Source of the DNA: Edaphochlamys debaryana
Lineage: Eukaryota > Chlorophyta > Chlorophyceae > Chlamydomonadales
Reading direction: 5' to 3'
Length of the DNA: 64,000 nt
Assembly: GCA_016858145.1 (NCBI GenBank)
Contig: JAEHOE010000090.1
Coordinates: 434,001 to 498,000 of the forward strand
Part shown: positions 34,301 through 46,300 of the stretch, in pieces
How the letters are laid out: the number at the start of each line of letters is the position of its first letter
Numbering within the stretch: position 1 is the first letter of the stretch
Translations under genes and position numbers: made by a program
Notes under the pieces: model-generated
What the model saw: the letters and a program-made list of their open reading frames with translations, nothing else
What the model was told of the DNA's origin: nothing
Databases searched by the model: none

Positions 34301-37300
34301 GTTTAACATTGCTTGCAACGGCACTAATTGCACGACCAGCTACAGGTAATGCCGTGAGCTGTCTCTTTGTCTTGTCGCCATCTTCTGGTTCTCAATCTGT
34401 CTGCATGTCCAAGCCTGCTGACTTTGGCCCCTTACAGGGCGTTTGATGCCTCCGAGCGCTTTGGTGTCATCTGCTCACGGCCAACTACCGCCAACGGTTA
34501 GCCCTTTGAAGTGACTTGATGCTGTGTTTATGTCGCGCGTCCGTCCGTTGCTGACTGATTGTTCATTGATTCCGCAGCTTCGTTCCTGAACGACGGTCGT
34601 TACTTCACGGTTTTCGTCTCGAACTCTACTTCACAGCAAGCCCTAGCGACCTGCAAGGGCCTCGGTGGCATCCTCGCGGAAATCCTGAGCCCTTCCGACC
34701 ACTCGGACCTCAATGTCCGTTTGGTCGTTGACCCAAACAACGGCCCTGCCCTGCGAAGCTCACTCATTGGGCCGGGGCGCTGGGTCCATGTTGGGCTTCA
34801 GCGGCGCACGAGTAGGTGTGGGCCGGACTTCAATTTTGGCTGGACAGCAGGCCTGAAAAGCTAGAATATTTTCTCTGAACAGAAGTCGCCTTTGCTTGCA
34901 GATGGCGATTGGGTTTGGGGCGGCTCCGGCCGCCCGCCGATGTACTCGGCTTGGGCGCCGGGTCAGCCCAATGGGGTGGGCACAGCCGAGGCCTGTACAG
35001 CGTTGAATTACACGTGCCTGAGCAGCCGGTTCACCGTACCAAATGCCACGTGCCCTCAAGTTCCGGAGCTTCATGACGTGCCGGTGAGCTGATTGCTCGG
35101 TACGCCCCCTGTCGCCTGCTGAGGTCTTCTTCAGCCTAGGCGGGCAGGTCGGTCATGCCTCTGGCCTTGCCTTCCCATGCAGTGCAACACGTTGGGCTCC
35201 TTCGTCTGCGAGATACCATTCGAGTCAAACTGGTAGGTGGGGAAGCTGTGCTGGCGTACGCGCACATCCCCATCTTGACCCAGCAGCGCGTTAGCGTCAC
35301 TGTCCTCCCGGTTCCCCCCTAATTCGACATGCAGGACGTACACGGACAAAACACCAATTTCCTACGTCCAGGAGCCGGGCAGTGTGCGGAACGGCACGCT
35401 ACGCCCTGGGCCGTCGGCGCCAGTCAATGTAGCCTGGAGCCGGCCAGGCTGCGTCTCAAGGGTCGATTACCGCTTCATTGGGCCGAACAGAAACATGCCG
35501 CTCCAGATCGTGACCAACGCCTTCAATGCCTCAGCCTGCTGCTCCAGTTGCACGCTGACGCGCGGCTGTTTTAGTTGGACGCACGACCGGAATGCAAGCG
35601 TGTGCCTGCTGTACAGGTCTGTTGGATTGGTTTGCTGTTGCTTGAGACTCTCTTCTCGGGAGGGAAGTTGTGTACGAACATAGGGCGGTTGAAGCCCCGC
35701 CCCCGGTTACCCCGGTAGTCATTGCGTGGTCGTAACCCCAGCACCCTACGCTCGGATTGCCAATGCCAGGGACTCCGTTATCGGTGTGGACTTGAACGAC
35801 CCTGCAAACTTGGATTTCTTCGACATCGATTATGCGCCTGGTTTCACGACCGGATTCGCCTACCGTGAGTACACCGCGTGCAGCTGTCATCTGAGCGCCC
35901 GTTTGCGCGCTGACTCACGTGATGTCCCTGTGCACTTTTTTTCTCCAGCTGAGCCATACGAGAACCGCGAAGATAACTACGATCTGTATTACTGTGAGGC
36001 TGCACGGCTGGGGAATGTGCATGCTTGTGCGTGTGGTCGGCCCCTGACTCACGGGGAGGGTGTGTATGTTCCGCAGGTTCACGGCTGGTGGCCGTTCCGT
36101 ACCAGACCTCCGCCAACCCCGGGTACTGGTTCGAAACGTTCCCTTGTCAATCAACGGTGACGGTGGCTTGTCGACGTAAGCCGTGTGCTAAGGCCCATGC
36201 AGGGCCTGGCCTGAGGTGGACAGGGCCTGGCCGGGGGTGGACACGTTACTGGACGACGTGTACCTTTACTGCAGGCCCGACCCCCATGGACTCCAGCGCT
36301 CTGACGGAGGAAGAGAGAAACGCAATCACCCAGTACATGGAGCCCGTGGCATCATTTTTCACGAGCGGCGGGCTGGTGGGACAGGACAGAACAGCACAAC
36401 ACCAGAGATCCCCAACTGCCTCCTAGCCCCACAATGTCACCGGCTCATCCCGCCCCCCCCCCCCCCCCCCCCGGCTTCCCTCCACAGACCGAGCTGTCGT
36501 TGTACGACGCATTCCTCGATCGGCCATCTGCAGAGGCGATGTGCGGGCTGCTAGGTGCGGCCATAGCAATCGCATTTGCTATTTCATCGTACCCGTATGT
36601 ATGTACTGCAGTGACCCCCTTGCAGGTGGATCTCTTGTGGATGCGTCCAAGGACGACGTGTACGTTGACGTGACGAACCTTGGCCTCGAGGCCATGTTTG
36701 CGCAGCCCACATTGTTTGCCACGGTCACGGTCACGCCCGGAATCAGCCTCGTTGTTGACAACTCCACACAGCGCTCGGAATTCCACGTCAACCTCCGGGG
36801 CAGGCGTAAGTGTGCAACCTTGACTTCTATGTAACCAGACTGAGATAGGCTTGCAACTCACTGAGCTGAATTACACGCCTTCATCTTGCAGCTGGAGGCT
36901 TTTCCTGGGGATCAGGGGTCGTCGAGAACAGGGGCCTCTGGGCACCCGGCGAGCCAGACTCCTCTCCTCTGGAGCCCGTGTACGAGCAGGCACGGAGCTT
37001 TGCCCCAGGGCTACTCAACGGCCGGAACTGTGTCGTCTACCGACAAGCATCGATATCACAGCCCAATGCAACGATGGCTTTGATCCCTTGCGCTTACAGA
37101 GTTTCGAGGCCCATGTGCCAAAGTAAGCTTGTGATGATTGCAGCAACTGCATAGTAGGTTGGATTGCGAGAACGTCACCCGCTGCTCGTCGTGTACTACC
37201 ACAGGACCTGTCGCTGCGTCACGTCTCGGGGTTTCTCTGCGGACGATTCCGCCTAGCGCCCAGACGTTGCAAGGATCGGCGCATTTCATGTGAGGCGTAT

Positions 37301-40300
37301 GTAGAAAGGCTGACTTGCTTGCTTGGATTGATACTCGACTGATCCAACTCGCTCCCACCCAGGCTCTACACCCGCCTGATGGACTGGCCGACGGCGAGGG
37401 TCATGTGTAAGGCGCAGGTCAGGATCTCGTACTCCATCCACGGAGCCCCAGAGAGCTACCCTTTCGGGCAGGATAAGACATTATTACACTGCATCCCGTG
37501 CTGCACTCCTGCAGGGTGGAGACCTGGCGTTCTTCGACTCCCCGGCTCAGTACGAGCAGGTAGGCTGAGTGCCCTGAGCGGGGTCCGCCCAAGAGAGGGT
37601 GCAAGTACAGACGGAAGTGGCTGACGCATCGACGGATACCTGCTCGTTCCTCGCCATAGGTTACCGACATGGTGTTCTCGTGGATGCGCGGCAACCCCCA
37701 CCTTGCAACCAACTTCAGCACTTGGTTCGGGCTCAACGACCGCGGTGCGTGGGTGGTCAGGACAGGGCGGGAGCAGCCCCAAGGCTCTATCCCGACAGAG
37801 ATGACGGGAACATGTGACGGACCTACCTTGAGGGCAGGGCGGGGCGGGCTATGCGTACAGGCTTGCACGGATGAAGCCTTGACCACCAACCAATGATGAT
37901 TGTTACCAGCAAGATGGCCAGGCTGCCCGCCGACCGACGCTTACCTAATGACTTCTGTTCCTCATCCTTCCGCTGCAGTGGCCGAAGGGGATTTCCGTTG
38001 GGCGGGCCAGCCGTGGCTGCCCTCACCCACCTGGGCCCGTTGGGCCAGTAACGCCAGGTCGACTGACGAAGCGGGTATGCGCTGAACTGTTCTCTTCTAG
38101 TCACCAGCCTTGGGTATCGTTTCTGCGTTATGTATCCATTCCTCTCATTGCTTGGCTTTGCTGCTTGCAGTGCTGATTGCGGAAGCGGCTACCAGCTTTG
38201 GTGAATTGGCGTCCCTGGCAGCATGCCCACCCGGCACATACGTGACCGGGATCCAGGCCAGGGTCGACAGACGGGTGTTTACCGCGCCGGCGGCAACTGA
38301 CACCTCTGAAGATGGATTGGGTGTCATCAACATCAGGTCAGGGGGTGCACAACACCCATCATTTAGTTACTGGACCGACTGCAAACATATCCACATGTAT
38401 CTCCGCAACCTTTCTACGCTGCAGGATGCAGTGCGGCAACTCCACCACTGTGAACGTGGCAACAATCCAGTCGGGCGAAGATCCGACCACATCACTTGGG
38501 CCATGGTGAGCCCATTCTGAGCTGCTTGCCCTTGTGCGGCCGCGGCGAATGCCCCCAGAACACATCCAATCACCTGCGCATTGACCCCATGCCCTAGGTC
38601 CGACCCCGCATCGGTTATGCGGTCGTGTACTGGTACCGGTAACTACGCTGTCGGTGTGGCGATCAAGTCCTTAGACCCGCAGGACATCACAGTCCAGAAC
38701 AAGGTGAGCAGCAGATGCACCAGTAAGTAAAGCATTTGCCCGCTGCCAACGCGGCGACTGCTCGCTCACAAGTCGTACTCTGTCTACAGCGGAGAGTGTG
38801 CTACAAAACCGGCGAGTGCAAAACATTCTTCGACCCCGTGACGGTAAGTTGCAAGCGGCGGCGGCTGGCAGTCGGAGGGAGACAAACCACTTGGCCTAAT
38901 ACTCTGCCGTCTTCACTCCGTGTTCCCAGACCAACAGCGACGACTTTGGTGCCACGAGCATACAGCTCCTGTGCCGCACCGGCGGCGCTGTGGAGATCAG
39001 CAATGCAAACCCCAGTCCCGGGAATTGGTCAAGGCCCACCATGTGCGTCCTTCAGTCCGCAAGAAGCTGCAGGCAACGCTAATGATGGCAGCTACCTGCG
39101 AGCTGTTGTTCCTCCCTTGCTCCTGCCGCCCCCAATCCCACGCCCGTGCAGGTGCGACACAGGCTTCTTCATGTGCGGCTTTGCAGTCAGCTCGCAGCAG
39201 TACCGGGCTGGCATCACTCGCTACCATACGTACACGGACTACTATGACAACACCGCCGTCAACTCGCTGCAGATTCGCTGCTGCAGAGGTACGGCAACAA
39301 ACTGCAATGCTTTGGGACCTCCGGCCTGGTGTAAGCTCGCTGTTCGTTTCCTATCAATTCAGAATCAATCGTGAACAACACGCAAGATTGCGGAGAGATC
39401 CGCTACACGCTGCCCTCAAACTCGACGAAGGGCTCCGCGGCCTGGGTGGACCAACCCGTAAGAAACCTGCACTGGGCCCAACCACCTGCGCCCGATTTGC
39501 TGGTGACGACAACGCCCTCCCCTCTGGCCTGATTGTCCGCAGTGCAAGACCACCCGCACTCAGATCAGCGCCAACTTTGTGCTCTGCCGCCGTGAACTGT
39601 CCAGCACGGCTTCGCAAGGCGTGGCTATTGTTAAGAAAGACGGCGTGTCTGAGCGCGGAGCTGGGCTCTTGGCGGTAACGGTGCCCACCATTGCCGACCC
39701 CGTGCTGCCCACGGTGGTCCAGGCGGCATCGCCTGTCGCCTTGGAGGTCTTCAACTACACAACGTATGGAGCAGAAACAACAAGTGTTGTCCGTAGTTAC
39801 ATCTCCAGGCGATGCTACCAGGCTCCGGACTCTGAGAAGTGCCAGCTAACGGAAGAGCCCGTGTTCAGGCAAGTCTTGGCGTCGCGGGTCGAGTGATCCA
39901 CGTGTGGAGCTGACGTCGATTATTCTCACATTCCTCCCCACCCTGCAGCACTGTCAGCAGCGAGGACGAGCTCTCTTTCTGGTTTGTTCCCATGCCGGTA
40001 AGGCAGGCGCCGCAGTCGATGGCTCTGCAACTTCACCAGGCCCCTTCATTCGCATCTCTACATGTGCTGACCGATTGCCACACCCCGTGCATCCCTTCGG
40101 TGCACTCGCAGTGGGCGCTGGCGTCGTCCTGGTGCAAGGTGCGTGCGCATATATAGGTGACTCCACGTCGTGCCTGCTCATCTTTTCGGAAGAACCGGCT
40201 AAGGGTGCGGCTCTTTATGCTCGTGCTTGAACGATGCACAGGCGCACTCCTCAGAGCTGGCGTCCCTCACTGACTCTGTTCAAGTCCTGGCTGCCTCAAA

Positions 40301-43300
40301 GCTAGTCCAGAGATGGCTTGAGCGCTACGAGGTCAACCAAGTCAACCCCGCTAACGAACTCTCAGTGTGGTTTGGGGCATCCAACGCCGGCAGTGAGTGC
40401 GGGACAGCAGGCCGCCATACCCTGGCCCTTTGGCTCAGCTGTCAACCTGAACTTGTATTCCTTTGCGCGCAGGTCGGGCTCCCTGGCGCTACACCAGCGG
40501 AGACGCGGTCCAGTACTCAGCGTGGGGTGCACAGTCCAAGGAGCCGCGGCTGGCTTCTTGTGGCGAGCTGAAGTTCCTGACTTCTGGAGCCGTGTTCCCT
40601 GTCTGGATAGCGTCTCCTTGCAACCGGCACCTACCGGTAAGGTCATGCACGCGTAAACTCTTTCAACCCCGCCACGTATGTAATTAGCCATCTTTCCCCC
40701 CTGCTTTCACTTCCCATTGCAGTTCATCTGTCGCCGCGTGAGTGTCCAACTTGCGTTTCAAAGCTAGCCGGGACAGCTTACTTCTTGTTGCCATGCCCAC
40801 GCACGGCTCTGCCTGTGCCGTGTTTTCACTCGTGCCTCACGTGCGGCGCAGTCGTCAAGCCGACGCCCCGCCCCGGTGCTGGGTGCTCCCCCATCTGCAT
40901 CAATGACTCTGTACTCATCTCGCACCACGCTGTTCAACCAAGACATGACGTGGGACAGCGCCAAGGGCTTCTGCGAGCAGCGGGGGGGCGTCCTCGCCAG
41001 CGTGAACTCAGAGTCAGAGGCGTATCTGATGGTTGATATGGTCCAGGAGTGGGCCCGCAGCCGTCTGGCGACCGGTACCGTCCGCATCTGGCTCGGCAGC
41101 AAGTTCATGCCAACGGCGAATGCTCCAGCGGCTGGTGGGTCTGGCTAATATAGCCTTACTGTCGGCCTGCCGTGATGTGTCGCTTTTTCTCATGTGTCGC
41201 TATTTCTCATGTGTCGTATGCAGATGCCGATGGCGAGACCACGACGCCCGCTGCTGGATCTTGGTCATGGCTGGATAAGACGGAGTTCAACTACCTACGA
41301 TACCAACAGTCCCTGCCCACGACCTCTTCGCCTGTGGAACTGTGTCTCGTTTGGAATATCCTGGTTTACCCGGACCAGCGCCCTCAAACGGCTCTACCTG
41401 ACAAGTGGGAGGCGGTGCCATGCACACAGATTGCGTATCCCATGTGTCAAGCAGATCTGCAGCCCTTCATCTGTCAGGACCCTGTAAGCAACCTCCTGAC
41501 AAGCGTTATGCCAAATCTTGCGTCGGCTACGTTCTTATTAATCTACTGCATTTGCGTTGTTGGTGATCGCAGAATCCCGGGATTATCCCCAACCCCGAGC
41601 TGGGAGGGGACGAGGTCTTTTGCCCCCCGGGCACTGTTCTCACGGGCATTCAAGGCGCCATCCCTGCCAGTTCCCAAGCCGTGGCTGAGCGCTCCATCTC
41701 ATTTGCGGGCATCTGCGGCAACCCCTCTGCACCTGCAGCGCTGGGCAGCCGCGGTGCGTGATCTTGCCCAAAGTGTTTATCATACAGCCTCGCCTGCTTG
41801 CGTCTGCTCAATCACGTTGAGGCTTACCTCCTGCCTTGTTCCGCAGACCGCGACTCCAAGCCTACATGCCGCTACGACTGGTCGCTGCCTCGTCAACAAG
41901 GCTTGCGCGGCTGGCGTGTGCGGGGCACGGTGCAGAGTCGCATCGACCAGTGCATCGAGCTCTGCGGCCTGGACAGCGCACGCATGCAGGAGGCTTACGC
42001 CTCGCCGAAGCTGGCGGTACGTGTCTGCCAGCAACCTACTGGTCCAGATGGCACAGAACACGAACTCATCCCAATCTGGTTCTGACATCATGCAGGTACT
42101 CTTCAAGTCTACTAACAGCAGCAGCGCGTACGCACCGACGGACGCAGTGGATAGCGGGTGCTACTGCGCCGTTGCCTACAATGGGCTGGCGCTTGGGTAA
42201 GCAACGATGAGCAATCAAGGACTATAGCATACAGCAAATTTGCTGGTTACTTCACGTGGTGGGCTAGAGACATCCCGCGTTTCCAACCACACGTTTTGTG
42301 TATGCAGCGTCCAGGCGCTTCAGGACGCTATGATGCCTACGGCTGGAAACGATGTCATTTTGGACTTTGGGACACAGCGCAGCATTGAGGCCGTCTGCGC
42401 TTTCTCCGTGGAAGCCCTCAGCACGCTCACCACACTCCCAACTCAATTCAGGCTGGGTGCGTCTGTCTGATGAAAGACGCTTGCGGCCCTCCGCTGCTGC
42501 CCGCTTGCGTGGAACCCACGTAACAGCAAGAGTGGTTGCCGCCCGCAGAGCTCCCCGACCTGGGCTACGTCCCTGTGCTGACGTCCATTGTGCGGGACTC
42601 CAAGTACCGCGTCTTCACTCAGGGCGCGGACTGGAACGCCGCACAGCGCGTATGCACATTGAACGGAGGCCACTTAGCAGTGCTTGAGAGCGCCCAGGAC
42701 ATCCGGGACTTGGTGAACCTCATCCAGTCTGTGGGAAACATGCGCTTCCCCGTGGGCATGGGCCTGTGGCTGGGTCTCTTCCTGGCGCAGAGCCCGCAGT
42801 ACAGGTGGGTGCTGCCTTTCTGGGGGCGCGCTGCACACAAAGCCAGTCCGATCTAAGTTTGGCCCTTCTTATCGTACAGATGGGTCGACGGCACGCCACT
42901 GACTTACAACATCACAATTGGCGAGGAGTGGGACTACTGTAAGTCCTAGTCAGGAACCTGGCTTACTGGACCTTTCGCCATGGGTGCTTAACACGACCTG
43001 TCGTCCCCTTCGCCCGTGCAGCGCCAACCAATTGCGGGGCCCTAAGCCTCACGGGAACCACGCAATCCACCTACACTGGCACGGTATCAACCCGCGGCTG
43101 CGACAACATGCTTGCCTTCGTCTGCGAGACCAGCACCATCGTCGACGACAGCCTTGCAGGTGGGCATGTTGATGTGATGCTTGTCTTCACTCTGCTTCAC
43201 TCTGAATGAGGCCGTGGCCGCTTTTAACCATTCAGCTCTTTCACGTTACATGCGTACCTACCAGGAATCACGCCGGGGGTAACGCAAGCTGTGACTGGCC

Positions 43301-46300
43301 TAGGTCAAGGTCTTGGTGGGTGTCGCGCATTATGAACTTGAAATGGATGGCTGGTTCGCTTAGCTCGTTTGCCTCCTCAGGCTCCTGGTCTGTCACCCTG
43401 TATACTGCACACATGGTGTCCTGGCTGGACGCACAGCGCATCTGCCGTTATGAGGTGGGGCATGCGCTTGTATGCTTCAATCGACGACGATGAAAGCTCA
43501 CTCTCTTTACCCTGCAACGGCTTCCCTCTGGTTTGCAATCCCGTGTGCACAGGGCCAGGAGCTTGTGTGGTTCTTCACTCAAGCAGAGCAGCAGTGGCTG
43601 ACGCAGAGGCTCCAGTCCAGCACTACCCTTGCTGTGGGCGTGTGGACGGGCCTTTCCTCCGACGCGGGCGGCCGCATGGCATGGCGAAGCTCCAAGGTGT
43701 GCGCGCGCAAGCGCGGGCAAGCCTGTCTCCAATGGATTAAAAGAACACCTTCATCACGTGTCCATTACCTCTCCATCTGCAGCTGTCAGATGCAAGGGCC
43801 ATGGAGCTCTCGACCTGGCAGCTTCCTCGTGGCATCAGCAACGACACCGAGTCCCTTGACCGGAACGGGGGCGTTTGCGGCGCCTTAGTGCGACCGAGCC
43901 CCACACAGCCATATCAAATGACGCTCGTCAGCTGGTAAGTTGCGTGCTGCTGTCCCAACGTCCATTATAGTGCCCGCTGACCCTGTCATTGAATGTGTTG
44001 CTCTGCAGTGATACGCCATTGGCATTTGTATGCAAGACAGGGCAGCGTTGGGTGGGTCCGAACCCTACCAACAAAACCAGTTACCCTCCCCCACCGCCTC
44101 CGAGCCCGGTTGCGGCAGTGGGCACGCCGGTGGCAGACTCGGAGTTCACCATACGCGGACAACGCTACTTGTACTTCCAAGGAAAGGGTGATGCCGCTGT
44201 TAATTGGACTACGGTGAGTTATGAATGCCATTTCAAGCATTTAAGGTGAAACAGGGATTTTTGGGGCTGGGCCCCTGCATTTGACGGCAACACATTTGCG
44301 GTGATAGACGGTTGGCTATGGAGACAGCGTGCCACCCCAAACTTGAAACCTCGCAAGTCCAGATCCCTTTTCCTGTCCTGTGGCTGTGTGTGCCCCCAGG
44401 CCGAGCGCCGCTGCGCGGCAATTGGCGGGCGCCTCGCAGAGTTTGCCAGCAAGGATGATTTCTTCAATGCCGGATACGCCGTCAAGGTAGCGCATGGGGT
44501 CATGGGCCGTGCGTGCGCGGGTTGCGTCGGTCACCCAGCTCGCCATCGCTAGTCAGGCAGGCCCGCCACCTCACGCCCGGTCCCCGGGCTCCCCCTGTCC
44601 TTGTCCTTGCCCTGGCCCCTACTGCTGCAGCAGCTGCTCCCACCACAACATATTGTGCCCCCCAGCTCTCCCTTGCCCTGTCCTCTTGTGCATTGGCTCC
44701 TAATGCTGCTCCCACAACCTCATATGATGCCCCTGGGCCTCCCTCCTCTCTCCACCCTGTGCACCCCTTGTCCTTGCTGCTGCTCCGCCACCTCGGGCCC
44801 CCCCTGGCCCCGGTCTTGCCCGTCATCCCCCGCGCCCTGGCTCCCCCTGACCCCTACTCCCCCCTCAACCATGTGTTCTGCAACCTGTGCACCCCTAAAA
44901 GGACTTTTGGCTTGGATATACTTCCGACAAGTATAAGAGCTTCTGGTTTGGCCTGCGCAAAGGTGAGACTTGTGGACTGCACCGTGTGCGGTGACACGCC
45001 GGCTGACTTGGTTTCGACCTGCTCTCTTGCAGATCCCGATGACTTGCTGACGTATCGCTACGCCAGCGGCAATGTGCCGGCAGCTAGCGCCGTGGCTTGG
45101 GGTAGGTTTGAGTTCCACTTTGTTCAGGGGGTGGTGAACATGGCCGCTCAATTGACCACTTCCCATCACAATATTCCCAGGACCTGACGAGCCCCGATCG
45201 TCAGTTTCCGAGCTGGTGGGTTCAGTTAGCGGCTGATAATGGAAACCGACCTATATGAGATGCCCTAAACTGCTCCCTACCGACACAGGAATCTCGTCAG
45301 AGCGGGCGTTTGTGGGTGAACAGGCCATCCGAGTGCGTGGAAGGACAGGCTCACCTGACGGTACGCACTGGCAAAGCATTGGCAACACCGGTCGCAGACC
45401 CCTCCACTTTCACCAGCTCCCCCGTCCCCCTCAAACGTTGCTCTGTCCCACGCAGCCGCGTTCATACATAGTCGAGAAGCGCATCGAGTCAGTGGCGTAT
45501 GGTGCTGCTTCCCTTCGCACACAGCGTGTGATGAGCATGGACTCCTTCACCATGTGCAGGTTGCTGTTGAAATTGGGGTTCATTCAAGTGCGGGTTGAAG
45601 ACCATAAGATCAAGATAAAAGCCCTGCCAATTCCGCCGTTCCTCATCTTTTGGCTTATTGGCCTCGAACAAGCTTGGACGCAAGAATGGGCCAGGTGTGT
45701 ACCGTAGGCAACCTTGCCCAGGTCCGGGGGCTTGGGGAGCTGTCGTTGGCTCTAAGTCGCGCCCGCCCACCTCGGTACCTTGCAGGATCCGGAACACATG
45801 GAATGTGCAGAGCTGTTCAGCCAGGAATGCATATATGTAAGACCACATACGCCCCTGTCCCTGTCGCTGAGTCAATGTCCTCAGCTGCTGCCCCTGATAA
45901 ACGTGACGGCGTTGATTTGCTGATACTGCAGGTGCATGGTTACACCGCCACCCCTGGTTATCAACTCCCTTGCGGTAAACCAAGGTGACTAGCGCATGCA
46001 TGCTCACAGCATGGTCAGCATGCTTTGGGCCCGCCATACCAATGACACCGCTACACGCAGACATTGAAAACCTGGATTTCCAGATCACCTATCAGGGCAC
46101 ACGCTACGTCATGTAAGTCACTCGAGACTATGCTGCTGCTGATGTGTCGAAATGACTGGTCACATGATTGCAACGATTGTATGGTTGCCAGGTACGCAAG
46201 TGTCATGGGCTGGTCGGAGGCCGCTGGGTTCTGCGCTGGTAATGGCCAGGTATGATGACACCCACACATTACGGACCCTCAAAGACTGAAGGCAATGGCC

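Noticed and set aside
44513..45187. 224-codon Pro/Leu-rich frame
   Set aside because: It covers a C-rich intron of CTLD13; the true exons there (44902-44962, 45033-45101) are in another frame and complete the lectin domain.
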